Shown here piece after piece: positions 46,127-58,879 of a stretch of 64,000 nucleotides of DNA; position 1 is the first letter of the stretch; each line of letters begins with the position of its first letter. The notes under the pieces are model-generated. The model made no database searches. It was not told the origin of the DNA and saw only the letters and a list, made by a program, of their open reading frames with translations. The stretch is from Batkoa obscura (lineage: Eukaryota; Entomophthoromycota; Entomophthoromycetes; Entomophthorales; Batkoaceae), in the NCBI GenBank assembly GCA_030770535.1, contig JASVEC010000022.1, positions 186,001 through 250,000 of the forward strand, in the 5' to 3' direction. Made by a program: the position numbers and the translations under genes.

Positions 46127-49041
46127 GTTAATAAAAAAACAAGAAGCTGGAGATTTAGAAAAACTAGAATGGTTAGATAAAATGACATTTTTAGAGATTG
46201 AAAAGATAAAAGAAGTAATCTATAATAATAATCTATTTATTTAGTTTTAATTTTGATTAAATAGAAAGAAACCTTATTAAGTAATAAATTATTTTTATAT
46301 ATTGAATTACCCAAATTTGATTTCCCATTGATCTTTCATGAAATGGTAGTATTTAATATAATAGTAACATCATAACAAACTAATATTCTTTTAAGGAATC
46401 CCAATTACCAGTAGGTCCAATTCATCGAGGTGGATCTAATTTAATTGTAATTGCAGACATGGAAATGTATAATGATAATCCAGTTGAAGAAAAACATCGA
46501 CGATTAGTTAGATCACATCGATCTGTATTAGTTGATAAAGAATTAAAACCAAATTCAAGAAATAGAGATCAATTAAATGTAATAATAATATATAATAATA
46601 TATAATAATAATAATAATAATAATATATAATCTAATCTAATCTAATAGTAACATATTAATATTTAATATTTAATAGAAAATTATAAAATATCCACCAACA
46701 CAATTATTAACTAGTGAAGAAAAAGATTTATTATGGAAATTTCGATTTTATTTAAAAAGAGATAAAAAAGTAAATTTATTTGATTATATTATAATTTATT
46801 TAATCAATTTATTGATTTATTATAGGCTTTAACTAAATTTTTAAAATGTGTTATGTGGAGTGATACAGTAGAATCTTCTCAAGCAGTAACTATATTAGAA
46901 GAATGGTCAGATATTGAAATTGAAGATGCATTGGAATTATTAGGACCTAATTTTGTAGATCCAAGGGTAAGAGGATATGCAGTTAAATTATTAGAAAAAG
47001 CAGCGGATGATGTAAGTAATTTTATTATATTAATTAATTAATTTAGAGAATAGAGAATTAAATGGGATTTCTTATTTATTTTAGGAATTACTACTTTATT
47101 TATTACAATTAGTTCAAGCACTTAAATTTGAAGAAACTACTACAGAACAATCCATGTCTTCTTTAGGGGAATTTTTATTATTAAGAGGAATTCAAAATTT
47201 TATTTTAGGAAATAGATTTATTTGGTGAGTATAATGAACAATAAAATATATAACAATAATATAACAATAGTATAATATAATATATAATAATTTATATTTA
47301 TATTTATATTATTTTAGGTATATAAAAGTAGAATGTAATGATAAAAAACATGGGTTAATATATCAAAAATTATTAGAAGAATTTGAGTTAAGGTTAAAAA
47401 ATTTTGAATTAGATTCAACAATTGATATAATTCATCAACAAACTAAATTAATTGATATTATTTTAATATTGTCAAAACAAATTCGATTATCAAAAGATAT
47501 TCGAACTAAAAAAGTAAGTTTAAAAAATATTATTAAATATAAAAGAATTAATAAATTTATTATTATCAATATTATTTAGATCGAAAAATTTAAACATACA
47601 TTATCTGATCCTAAATTTTTTTTAAATACTTTTGATCCAATTCCTTTTCCATTAGATGCTTCAATTCATGTTATTGGGGTTATTCCAGGTAATTTTAAAT
47701 TTTATAACAATAATAATAATAATAATAATAACTATAATTATTATAGTTATTATTATTATTATTTATTTATTATTTAAATTATTATTTATTTATTATTTAT
47801 TTATTATTTATTTATTTATTTTAGACAAATGTACTGTATTCAAATCCAATTTATTACCATTGAAGTTAATGTTTAAAACGACTGAAAATTTAGAATATCC
47901 AGTAATTTAACTATAATTCTATATTTAATAAAAATATAAATTAATAATAATAACTAATTAATTAGGTAATGTTTAAATATGGGGATGATTTACGACAAGA
48001 TCAATTAGTTATACAAATTATAATGTTGATGGATAATTTATTAAGAGCTGAAAATTTAGATTTGAAATTAAGTCCATATAAAGTATTAGCAACTGGAAAT
48101 GATGAAGGATTAATTCAATTTATACCTTCTATGTCATTAGCAACTATTTTAAATTTATATGATAATTCATTATTATCTTATTTAAAACAAAATCATTTTG
48201 ATCAAAATGCTCCATTAAATATTCAACCTTATGTTTTAGATAATTATTTAAAATCTTGTGGTAAATATTTAATAATAATAACAATAATAATATGGGGGTG
48301 TTTTTTTTATTTCATTACTTTTTTCATTTTTTAAGCATTATTTAAGTGGAAAGATTGTTAGTAAAATTCTTAAACAAAAAAATACATCCCTATATATAAA
48401 TATAATTAATTAATATTAACATTATTATTCTTATAGCTGGTTATTGCGTTATTACTTATTTATTAGGAGTAGGTGATCGACATTTAGATAATTTATTATT
48501 AACTCAAGATGGTAAAAATAATATACTAATAATAGTAAAATATTTAATTAATAATTAATATTTGTTTATTAAATTAGGTAAACTTTTCCACATTGATTTT
48601 GGTTACTTTTTAGGACGAGATCCCAAGCCATTCCCACCTCCAATGAAATTATGTAAAGAAATGGTGGAAGCTATGGGTGGTGCTAATTCTCCTCAATATG
48701 CTAAATTTTTATCTTATTGTTTTGTGGCTTTTAATTCATTAAGAAAATCAGCTAATTTAATATTAAATTTATTATCTTTAATGTTAGATGCGGATATTCC
48801 AGATATTGCTATTGAACCAGATAAAGCAGTAATGAAAGTAAGTTTTTTTTAATAAGAGTATGAATGAAGCTTTATTAATATATGTTTTTATTATGAATAG
48901 GTACAAGAAAAATTTTGTTTAGAAATGAGTGATGAAGAAGCAATTCAACATTTTCAAACTTTAGTTAATGAATCCGTGTCTGCTTTATTTCCTCAAGTTA
49001 TTGAAACAATTCATAAATGGGCACAATATTGGAGGAAATAA
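45227..49041 (+). CDS. VPS34: Class III phosphatidylinositol 3-kinase VPS34
   Basis: Eighteen short exons join in phase to 814 codons: 45227-45303, 45374-45460, 45531-45635, 45708-45851, 45932-46040, 46128-46214, 46265-46345, 46396-46578, 46677-46769, 46826-47011, 47085-47224, 47318-47513, 47580-47688, 47825-47901, 47966-48260, 48437-48511, 48578-48837, 48901-49041. Order: N-terminal C2 domain ([16 protein letters not shown], then [13 protein letters not shown]), helical PIK domain ([16 protein letters not shown] to [11 protein letters not shown]), kinase domain. The ATP-binding lysine is in [14 protein letters not shown] (Lys562), the catalytic loop is GVGDRHLDN (667-675) and the metal motif is IDFGYFLG (Asp688). 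It makes PI3P on endosomes and autophagic membranes with VPS15. Intron 15 contains a MITE. Confidence 0.96.
48294..48391 (+). mobile_element. MITE copy 6, inside VPS34 intron 15
   Basis: 98 bp from GGGGGTGT to ACATCCCT with ATAT target duplications (48290-48293 and 48392-48395). It enlarges the intron to 176 bp while leaving the donor and acceptor intact. Confidence 0.9.
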
Positions 49042-49119
49042 AAACTCAAATTCAATTAAATAAATTAAATTAAATAAATTAAACAAATCAAATAAATTAA
49101 ACAAATTAAATAAATTATA

Positions 49120-50672
49120 TTATTTATTATTATTATTATTTTCATTAATAATATTCTCTTCTTGATTATTTTTATAATCTTCTAATTTAGCATTGAAATG
49201 AAATTTATCATTCAAATTAAATAAATTAAATAAATTAGGTTGCCAACAAGCCAAATCATATGAACCTGTTAATAAACTCATATAACCTGGATTAAAACCA
49301 ACTGTTGTTATTGGTGTATTTTTATGAGATATTAAAGATTTTATAGCTGGATAAAATTTATATTGAAGATTATATGAATCATATTTCTCATATTTTAAAT
49401 CCCATATATCTAATGTACCATCATAACATCCTATAATAATAATAATAATAATAAGATATAGTAAAATAATTATTAATTATTAATTATTAATTATTAATTA
49501 ATTGTTAATATTAAATATATATAATAAATTGTTATTTACCTGAAAATATAAATCTACCATCTGGAGAAATAGAAACATCTGCTCCATTATTTAATAACGA
49601 ATATTCATTATTTAATGAATTTGGTATAACTTTGGATCGAAATAAAGGCATCATAGATTTTCTTCCATCAAAAGCATTAAATACATGATGATAAGCACCA
49701 TTTGTTGTTAATAATAAATTTTCTCCATCATTTGTAAATTTTAAACTTGTCCATTTACAATTAGTTGATGTTTCAATATTAAAATATTGAAATCCTCCCT
49801 AAAAAAATAACATTAACTGAATTATTTATGTTGATCTTTTTTTTGAATGTTAATATTAATTCAAATATTACCTGTTGAATCTTTCGAATATCAAATAATG
49901 TAATACCCCCTCTACCTTGATCTGCAACAGCTAATACTCTACCAGTAGGATCTAAACCAAGATGTGTATTTCCTTTGATACCAAATTTTAACTAATTGAA
50001 AACAAAAACATTTATTAATCCTCAATTATCTCACAATAAATTTCGAAAAATAATCAAGATTATTACCACTTCCCCATCATTTCTAATATCCCAAAATCGA
50101 ACTGTTTTATCTATTGAAGCACTAAAAAAGGTATCTTCATGGGGAGAAACTTGAAGGGAAGATACTAAATCCGTATGACCACGGAAATAACGGATGTATC
50201 GGTTATCTGGGAGAGAAAGATAGCGAATGATTATTTCATCAGATTTCACAGAAGGGTCAGAAGCATAGATTAATTTATCTATTGAATGACTGAATTTTAT
50301 CACTCCTACACCATATTTTTTACTATAAAGACTAGTTTTTAAACTATAATAAAAGTAATATTAATATTAATATTAATATTAATAATTGAAAGTTATTATT
50401 TATTTATTATTATTATTATTGTTTATTATTATTATTTTAATTTAAACTTACGTTCCATTTGTACAATCAATTAAATTAATGGAATTATCTTCAAAAGAAA
50501 TAGCTGCATAATTCGAATCATCACTAAAATCAATGGCTTTACTTAAATATTTATTAGTTTCAGATTTATTTTGTTGTTCAGTTGGATTTAATATTCGTTT
50601 TGATACTCGAAAACTACCAATAATGGATGGAATTAAAGGTAACGGTTTATGAATTAATTTATTTTTTTTCAT
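49120..50672 (-). CDS. WDR82: WD40 protein WDR82/Swd2
   Basis: Five exons (50672-50452, 50343-50067, 49991-49872, 49798-49540, 49430-49120) give 395 codons. WD repeats run the whole length. The diagnostic run is SLYSKKYGVGVIKFSHS, then IIRYLSLPDNRYIRYFRGHT, DLVSSLQVSPHEDTFFSASI and DKTVRFWDIR, which follow the human WDR82 and yeast Swd2 pattern closely. The protein is a subunit of the Set1/COMPASS H3K4 methyltransferase and also of the phosphatase/termination complex at 3' ends, acting in the nucleus. The start was set at the ATG of MKKNKLIHKPLP, since upstream in-frame codons are not conserved-looking. The C-terminus is Asn-rich low complexity. It converges with VPS34, 78 bp stop to stop, and is 143 bp downstream of the SOG2-like gene's stop. 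Confidence 0.92.
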
Positions 50673-50815
50673 GTTATTTGAAGAAATTAAAATTAAGAAA
50701 ATGAAAACGTAATTTTTAGATTTTATAAACAAAATTCAAAATTCAAAATTCAAAAAAAAAATTAGAAAATAATATAAAATTTCAAAGTTTTATTAGATTA
50801 AAAAATATAACTTAA

Positions 50816-52692
50816 TTAATTCCCATCCAAACATTTTAAATCCATTTGATTTAATAGTATAATTAACACCTTTGCCTCCTTAATTAGTCCCTTAACACTT
50901 TCCTTCAAGCTCAAGTCAAACTCTTTACTATCTCCTTTAATACCATCAATTAATTGAAATATATCTTTTAAAAACTTGGAATTATCCTGTAAAAATCGTT
51001 GCCAAAGGTAAGGAGGAAGTTCTTCACAATTTGCAATTAAATTTAAACTAGACACTAATAATTGAGTCGAATCTTCAGCTGCAATAATATAACTAATAAT
51101 TGTAGATAAATCCTTAGTTTCATTTACACTAAAATTTAACATATCACCTCCATGAATGGGGGATAATAAATTGCCTCGATCTCGATCCCTATCTTTTTCA
51201 GATATTTTATATTCAATACACAATAATTGAATCGCTTTAAATGCTATCTGAGTACATGTACTGACACTATTATATAACTCTTGTGATTTATTTGTTTCTT
51301 CTTCTTGTGGAGTGGGATCACTGAGGGGATCAATTATGTTATTATTATTGTCACTATTATTATTAACATTATCTTCAATATTAACATTTAATTTTAATTT
51401 ATGATTTTGTTCTTGATATTCGAATTGATTATTTTCTTCTTGTTTAAAAGTAACTACTTTTTTATTTGTACTGAATAAATTTAATAACTTAAGATAAGCT
51501 TGTCTTAAAAATAAGGTTGCTTCATGTAAAATAAAAGCTAAATTTTTAATTAAATTATTATTAATTTGATTAAATTGAATTTGTATTAATTGAATTAAAT
51601 TTTTTAAATTGGAAATTAATAATTTAACCCATTTTAATTTGAATTCAAAATTAATACAATTCATTAAATTATTAATTGATTTTTGATATTCTTTAGTTAC
51701 TTCTAATTGATTTATTATAGTAATATATGGATAAAATCGATCTAATAATAATTGTATTGAATAAATTATATCTAATAATATTATATTACTTTCTAATATT
51801 TCTTTATCTTGTGTTTTATTGACTTTTTGTTGATATTTGATTAATTTCAATTGACATTTTTTTAATAATATTAATTGATCTTCTTCATTATTTTCTTCAT
51901 CTGAAGTATAATTCATTTCATATTTTTCTTTAGGTAATCTTAAACTAATTGGTCGATCCATTATTTTATTATTCTTATTCTTTTTTTTCATTTTAATGTC
52001 CATTTGTTTCATTTTAATACTCATCTTTTTCTTTGGTTTAATAGTTTTAATTTCTAAGCTTTCTGTTGAATCACTGTTACCTTCTAAGTGATTCTCATTG
52101 GAATCAGATAAACTTTTACTATTATTTTCTTCATCACTGAATGTAGTTATATTCCCACTATGATTTTCTTCAATTTGTTTATTATTATCTTGTTTATCAT
52201 TTTGACATTCTAAATATTCTTTTGAATTATCAGATGAACTCCTTCTACTATTATTGTTTCTACTATTATTATTTCTACTATTATATATATCACTATTAAT
52301 AATATCTTCTTCTATTTCTTCACTAAGTGTTCCAATCTCTTTAACTTTGTTAACTTTAATAGTCACCCCGTTTTGATCTAATGAATTTAATCGACTTCTT
52401 TGTTTTAATTGATAGTTGTTTTCTTCTAATGAATTCATACGACTTTTTTCTTTACTTGTTAAATTAAATTCATCTAAATTACTTAAACTAGTGGCTTCTT
52501 TTTTAGAAGATTTCATTTCATCTATTGAATTCATACGACTTCTTTCCTTTGTTGGTGATTTTAATTCATCTATTGAATTCATTCGACTTCTCTGTTTATT
52601 AAATTCAAATTCATCGCATAATTGTAATTTATGATGAGTATTATTGTTTGGTGATATCATGACACTATCATATGAATTCATTCGATCTCTCA

Positions 52693-52741
<49 letters not shown>

Positions 52742-53801
52742 TATTGATAATCTTTCATTCGTATAACTGGATTCAACATCACTAGAACTTATTCTAAACA
52801 TTAATTATAGTATATTTCATAAATTATTTTACCTGGTTTCATGTTCCAAATCATTATCTTTAAACTCATTATGACTCTCTTCCATATCTACTTTACTAAC
52901 ACTTTCCTTTTTACTTGGTATATTAATAGGCTTCGATTTCAATCCACCAATTGTTTTTGCTTTAGATATTTTTAATTTATTTTCTGAATGATGAGCATTT
53001 AAAGTAGAACGATTTCGATTAAAATTAGCTTGATTATTTTCTCTTTCCAATAAATATTTTTTTAATTGAATTAACCATTTCACTTTATCTTCTATTTTCA
53101 CTTTATCTAATAACTCTAAACTGGGATGGAATGGATTATTCTCAATTTTTAAAATTTCTAACCGATGCATTTTCCCGATGTAAGAAGGTAGTGTGACTAA
53201 ATGATTTTTACTAATGTTGAGCATCTATAACAATAGTTAATATAATTCATTATAGATTTTATTTATCTGGCTTAATTACTCTTAACTCTAATAAGTTATT
53301 AGCTTCTTTAGGCAACATCCTTAACTTATTTCTAGATATATCTAAGATCTCTAAGTTGGGTAAATAGCATAACTAAATTAATAATAAAGTACTGTTAATT
53401 TACTATATTAACTTAGTAATTATTAAATTCAAACTCACCACTTTAGGAAACTCAGTAAAGTTATTTGACCTTAAATTTAAATGAACTAAATGTTCAAAAT
53501 TCTTTAAAAATTTTGGTAATGTGGATAATTGATTATAAAACAAACTTAGTCTAAAAAATAATTATTAGTGTTTTGTATTCAGTTATTTCTACAATGTTCA
53601 TTTTACTTACTTTTCTAATCCTACTTTATAACTTTCCAAATCACTCGGTAATTCAGTTAATTTTTTATTCGTTAAATCAATAAATTTCGTCACTTTACCC
53701 CCACCACTTCCACCACCACTTCTGTGGCTACTTGAGCCTGAGCCCTGCTTTTGTGGTCCACTATTAATCGTTGGATTATTTTTTAATTTTGGACTTGACA
53801 T
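50816..53801 (-). CDS. Leucine-rich-repeat protein, SOG2-like (RAM signalling)
   Basis: Five exons (53801-53611, 53550-53439, 53372-53280, 53224-52833, 52793-50816) give 921 codons. After a Ser/Gly-rich leader, four to five LRRs follow (about 28-175): FIDLTNKKLTELPSDL, HLVHLNLRSNNFTEFP, NLEILDISRNKLRMLP, LNISKNHLVTLPSYIG. A basic linker follows, then a poly-Asn run (281-296), six copies of a 16-residue RSRMNSIDE-type repeat (about 298-405), an acidic/Asn-rich stretch and a helical C-terminus (about 590-921) with CTQIAFKAIQLL and PPYLWQRFLQDNSKFLKDIF. LRRs followed by a long disordered part and a helical domain fit SOG2, the adaptor of the Cbk1/NDR-kinase RAM network in fungi. The assignment is by architecture and needs a profile search. 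Confidence 0.7.
52694..52741. repeat. ATT/AAT trinucleotide array coding for poly-Asn
   Basis: Sixteen tandem triplets, read as AAT (Asn) on the minus strand inside the SOG2-like gene. Pure codons suggest an unstable microsatellite. Confidence 0.9.
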
Positions 53802-54049
53802 TATTAAAATTATTAAAATTATCAAAATTATTAAAAGTTCCAAATATAAATTTAACAGTTTTGAATACTATTTATTTTGAGTGCTAATTTTATCTCATTA
53901 AATGAAAATGAAATCATTGGTAGAAGCTTACTAAAATTGAATGAAAATGGTGGGAAAATTATTGATGATTGGCGAGGTTTGATGGTTGCGTGGAGGCCAT
54001 GAATTAAAGTTTAAGAGGATTTAGTAATCAATAATTTTTTAACAAACTT

Positions 54050-54720
54050 TTATAAGTGCAGCTTCAACGCCGAAAAGCATAAGATAATAGTACGGTTTAA
54101 ATTCAAATCTATACACTATATTCTACCAGATAATAAAGATAGAAAGAATAATCAATGATACAACAGATAAATCCAGATCAATAAAGCGTCATTTAGATAC
54201 ATTAAGGGAACCAATAGGATGGTTGGATGCATACAAAGTAAGTCGTTTGAAAAAATATCAATGATTCATAAAAACCTACTTAGGACTTAGGATAGCCCAA
54301 AGTTTGAGCCGGAGAGTTGTATTTACCTTGAAAGTTTTAGGAAAGAAATGAAGGTTTGGAATCGAATCCGCAGGAACTTAGAAGTGAAAGCAGCAGGAAA
54401 AAATAGTATAGAAAAATAATAATGAGGCATTAGAGGATAAAGTGATGGAAAAGAAGAGGCTAATAACTATGAGGCACAAATAAATGAAAATGGTAAAATA
54501 TTAGAAGAGATAGTTCGACTGAAACAACAAAAGAATATGATAAAAGGTGTTAGAATGGTAGAAGGAATTATTTTGGAAGAAGAAACTAGAATACTAGAGC
54601 AATTTAAATTGAAAGAGAAAGTAAAAGTAAAAGCAAACTTGAAACAATAAGAAACCATGATTGAAATGAGTACTATAATAAAGGAGAACACTAAGACGAA
54701 AAAGCTTTAAAGGGAAAAGA
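54050..54720 (+). pseudogene. Coiled-coil family relic 9 (innermost right copy)
   Basis: Two pieces read as exons: RSIKRHLDTLREPIGWLDAY plus K, then a GTAAGT donor and a TTAG acceptor, then DSPKFEPESCIYLESFRKEM and on to AAGKNSIEK. After that come shifting K/E-rich frames (MLEE-, KLKEKVKVKANLKQ-type). The LREPI phrase recurs in relic 8 on the other side of the core. The first two pieces differ from the usual family N-terminus, so this may be a subfamily or a fused fragment. Confidence 0.4.
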
Positions 54721-55174
54721 TATCTCTGCTATAAAAAAGGTCATATATAGTAGAGGGTGGGTTAAAATATAAATAGTGAGAGAAGACAAGTTATATCAAA
54801 ATTAAAAATAAGCGGTAAACATTTAATAAAGGTTGCGTTTTACTAAATAAAGAAGAACTGATTATTTATAAAAATAAAGGTCATGCGAAATACTAAGGGA
54901 TGCTATAAGTACTAAGCAAATCATAAAAAAACATTAAAGCTTAGTTTTTTAGCAGTATCATGTTGTATTTATTACAATTCTAATTTCTTATATTTTATTT
55001 GTATTTTAAAACCATTGCAGTAACAATAACGTTGTTATTAATTCATACCAACTTGATAATGACGTTAGAATAATAGCTTTAAGATAAGCCACGCTTATTG
55101 GTTGATTTTTCATTTCGGTCTTGACTATTTAATCAGATTTTTTTTAAATAATCAGGGTTTTAAGTTTATTGATT

Positions 55175-55834
55175 ATGAATTTACAAATAAATAGTTCAAA
55201 TAGTTCAAATAGTTCAAATAGTTCAAATAGTTTAAAAGGAGAGGTGATTTTTATTGTTTAAATATTGTTCAATTTATTAAGTAGTGTTAGACAAGTAGTG
55301 GTAGCACAAGTGAACTTATAATGACAGAAGAGATGGTAAATTCAAATATATGAAATTGAACTCTAGTTATAGACTAATCCACTTATTTAGATTTATTCGG
55401 AACTAAAAAGAGAAATAAGATGGTTAAAGTTATATTTAAAAATGCTGAAAGCAAAGGTGAATATAAAAGAAGGAAACTTACACACTCTAAAGCACATAAA
55501 GAAACTACAAGAAGCGATATTAAAAAATATGAAGCTGGAAATTATTAAAGATGAAGAAAACTTGAGCATTAAAAAACAAAAATTGGAAACCGATCTACTG
55601 GAACTTTCAAAAAATGATGCGAAGATAATAGATATTGAAAAAAAGAATATAGAAGCGTCAAAGGTTATTCATACTAAAGAAAGAGAACTGGGAACAAAAA
55701 ATAATCAATTACATAAGATGGAAGAAAAAACTGAATTGGAGAAAGAAGAGAGCGTATCGCAAGTAGCGAAAGGAGAAGAAAAGTCGGACGAAGGAAGTAT
55801 TAGTATACTACCAAAAAAGAACAAGGCGTATTAA
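55175..55834 (+). CDS. Coiled-coil family member 10, short
   Basis: Three exons (55175-55243, 55291-55335, 55391-55834) give 185 codons. Exon 1 is MNLQINSSNSSNSSNSSNSL plus KGE, expanded by a 9-bp NSS-coding repeat. Exon 2 is TSSGSTSELIMTEEM. Exon 3 starts IYSELKREIRWLKLYLKMLK and runs as coiled coil to SILPKKNKAY. Compared with the intact copy it lacks the last 60 or so residues. The missing part (GVLNQELDEKELK) follows directly in another frame, so a frameshift near 55826 probably shortened it. Splice sites are GT-AG, the first donor being the less usual GTGATT. Confidence 0.5.
55199..55228. repeat. 9-bp tandem repeat in exon 1 of coiled-coil member 10
   Basis: Four to five copies of AATAGTTCA coding Asn-Ser-Ser. 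The repeat explains why this exon 1 is longer (23 codons) than the 14 codons of relatives. Confidence 0.85.
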
Positions 55835-56247
55835 ACCAAGAGTTGGATGAGAAGGAACTTAAGTAAAAGGATACTTTACTGGAAAAGGAAATTTGTAGTT
55901 TTAGCAAATGAATAAAAGTGAAATAAGAGATCGTATGAATTATTAAAGAATTCTGAAACTTAACGATGAATTATGAATAAGTTTAACAAAACTTATCACC
56001 CCCATTATATTCTTTTATTATTGGTTTTTTTTAAACATCTATTGTTCTTGTTATTTATATTACAATACTATTACTTAATAAAACAAGAGCTACATCATTA
56101 ATTAAAAGTAATAATTAGAATGTTTACTTTAAAATTTAGAAATTTACTATGATTATTGGTTGATTTTTATTTCAATTTTAGTAGAGTATTTCAGCATAAT
56201 TTGTCTCTTAGGTTTTAGTTCTGATTTAACTGATTAAAAATGAGTTT

Positions 56248-57302
56248 ATGCAAAATAACTTAAACACTGAAAAGGACAATGTAATTTATTCTATTAAGTT
56301 TAACCCAATTTATTAAACAATGCTAGACTAGCAATATCGAATTGAACGAGATCGTTATAACACAAAATATGATAGGTCCAAGCAAAAAACCATAACTCTT
56401 ATTAAAATTAAAGAGCTATTCAAACTTTTTAGGCTTATAATAAATCAAATATGATATAGTATGTATAAAAAAACTAAATTGGATATTGTAAAATGCTGGT
56501 TGCGTCTAATGAAATGCTCATAAAATCTCTAACAGCTTCAAACGAACTACATGAGTTGGCATTGGAAAGTCGACAATTGAAATTTGAAAGTAGTAAAGAA
56601 AAATTGAAAGTTGAAAAAGACGTTCTTGATAAATTAAGAAAAATAGTTGGATTTACTAAAAATTATGAGACAAGTAGAGAGTTTGAAAAAAAGAAAAAGA
56701 AGAATTAGGCTTGGATTTCTTGAAAATCGCATAGAAAGAGCTTGGTTTAAATATTAAAAATAGGACATTAGATATAGAATCATTAGAAATTGCACAGAAA
56801 AAAAATAAAGAAATTATGTGGAATATTCAAGCTTTCGAGAAAGAGCCAAGAGCCAAGAGCCAAAAATAATCAAGTTCAGAAAATAGAAAAGGAAGCTAGA
56901 ATAAAAGAAAAGGCTAGATTGAAAGAAGAGGCTAGAATGAAAGAAAAAATTAGGTTGGAAGAAAAAGCTAGAGTGAGAGAAGAGGCGAATAAATGAAGCA
57001 AAAGGCCAGTTTAGAAAAAAGAGTGAGTTGCAAATGATAAATGCCGGAATTAAATCAGAGGAAGAAGAGGTTGTAATAAAAATAGTAGAAGAATAAATAA
57101 AATCAGGAAGAAACTATTGAAATCCAAACAATACAAGACGACCAGTCTATGCTATACCAAGAAATGGATGAGAATCAACTTGTGAAAGAAGATGCACTGT
57201 TGGAAAAGGAAGAGTTAAAGTATTTACAAAAAAGTATGGAGGCCAAAGAGAAGAGGAAAAGATTATATGAAACATTGAAAAATGCCAAAAAGCAAAAGTA
57301 AA
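56248..57302 (+). pseudogene. Coiled-coil family relic 11
   Basis: Exon 1 (MQNNLNTEKDN) and exon 2 (TSNIELNEIVITQNMI) are readable. Exon 3 begins AYNKSNMI and stops. Later frames keep family phrases: LALESRQLKFESSKEKLKVE, VQKIEKEARIKEKARLKEEA, and a terminal QLVKEDALLEKEELKYLQKS followed by a basic end at 57302. At least three frame changes or stops separate them. Confidence 0.6.
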
Positions 57303-57309
57303 TTATGAA

Positions 57310-58574
57310 CTAAGATAATAAAAATTATCTTATTTATCACTATTGCTATGATATTTATAATTTTAATGTTTATTGTGATTTGATTTTGGTGACCTTTTAA
57401 ATAAAATAATGTTGATAATATTGAGTGATTTCAAATAAATATTAACAAAGTTTTGCTATCTTTAGCTTTTTTTTAGGTTTGTTATCCCATGTTGTAAGTT
57501 TATTTATTGGAGTTAAACATTATTCTTTATTGGTTTGTTGACTGTGAATGGAACCTTAAATTATGACTGACTTCTATCAATACGCTTGATGGGTATCAAT
57601 CTTTCAATCGTGTTTAATGGCCCTTTCATTCTTTTTCATTGAGAGTCCATCTCCTTTGGCTTGGAATCAGTTTTTCCTTTAACCACTCCCTCCATCATGT
57701 AGCTCATACACTGCCACTTCAATGAAATCGACTACAATTATATAAGTTATATTATTCTAATTGATGTTACCTTTCAAGAATAGCAGCCACTCTTCACCAA
57801 ATTAATTATATCTAGTCCTTCAAATTAAAAAGTCTTCTAAGGGGGTCAAACCCTTGAAGTCCGTATCCTTTGGTTCTTTGGTCAATATACTGTATCATAG
57901 ACTGAATTTACTACCATGCGTTTTTCAAATCATTTATTGTGTGACAGTGATATTTTATCGAATCTTTTTTCATCTACTAATTTTCCTTTTATTGGAGTTA
58001 CTAAAGATCAATACTTATTGTTTTATTTAAAGCAAAGTATTAAGCATTTACAATTTTTCCAAATAATTGTTTTAAAGTCGAAAATTTTTATTGTATTTTA
58101 ACAAAATTTACAAAATTATTTGTAAACTTTGCTTTAAAATTAGTTGTAATAAATTCTTATTAGGCTTTTTTTCTAAATTCTTGAAGGAGATAAGTCCCCA
58201 AGTGTTCATTTATTAAGAATAACTAGTTAAAGGAATACGGAGCTATGGGCAGTTTTGAAAGAGTATCACAGCCAGCTTTGAAACTCTTATAACAATTTAT
58301 TATTAAAAAATAGTGTTCTCTATAATGTTAAACGTTAATGTAAATAGTATAAAAATTTCAAATGTCAACTGTTAGAAATTTAACAATAAATAATGCTTCA
58401 ATTTACATTAAACATCTAGCGTTGATGTTTAATAGCTGTATTGTACTTGAATAAATCACCCTTTTAGCATATAAAGGTCAAAAAACTATAATGCTAAAAA
58501 ATAGTGATTTGAAAATAAGTGTAATTGATTGGTTAATTTTTTACATCATTTGATGTGACTGTTTAAACAAAATT
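57310..58574. other. Spacer with a possible gene remnant at 57550-57900
   Basis: Most of the stretch is AT-rich and featureless. On the minus strand about 57900-57550 is less AT-rich and contains exon-like pieces (GEEWLLFLK, a GTAACATC...ATTGTAG intron-like gap, then DFIEVAVYELHDGGSG) followed by a stop. I cannot name the source gene. Confidence 0.35.
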
Positions 58575-58763
58575 TTGATTTTAGATTTTTACTTTTTTAA
58601 ATGTTTTCGAGAAGTTGGTTTAAATCCTGAGGAGAAAGTAATTTTATTTTTTAAATTTTATGCCGTTCTTGTAAAAAGGTATAAGCTTTGGAATTTTGGA
58701 CTAGAAGAATTCATATTAGCAGACGATATCATAGACCCGATTGAAAAGATGTTATTATACTAA
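58575..58763 (+). other. Unassigned short open frame
   Basis: A 62-codon frame (ILDFYFFKCFREVGLNPEEK and on to LADDIIDPIEKMLLY) upstream of relic 12. Its composition is more protein-like than the spacer's, but it has no recognised relative. It may be a lost exon of an unrelated gene. Confidence 0.25.
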
Positions 58764-58879
58764 ATAAATTTTCGAAGCAAAACAGTCTATTTAGGAATAA
58801 GTTGAGCTAAAATTTATGATAATACTTTTTAATCATTTTATAAAAAGGAATTGTTAATCATAAAGAATGAAACAATCGT

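Noticed and set aside
49042-49119. AAATTAAATAAATT-rich spacer between VPS34 and WDR82 stops as a terminator
   Set aside because: It is simple low-complexity sequence; polyadenylation presumably occurs here for both genes, but no specific signal can be distinguished.
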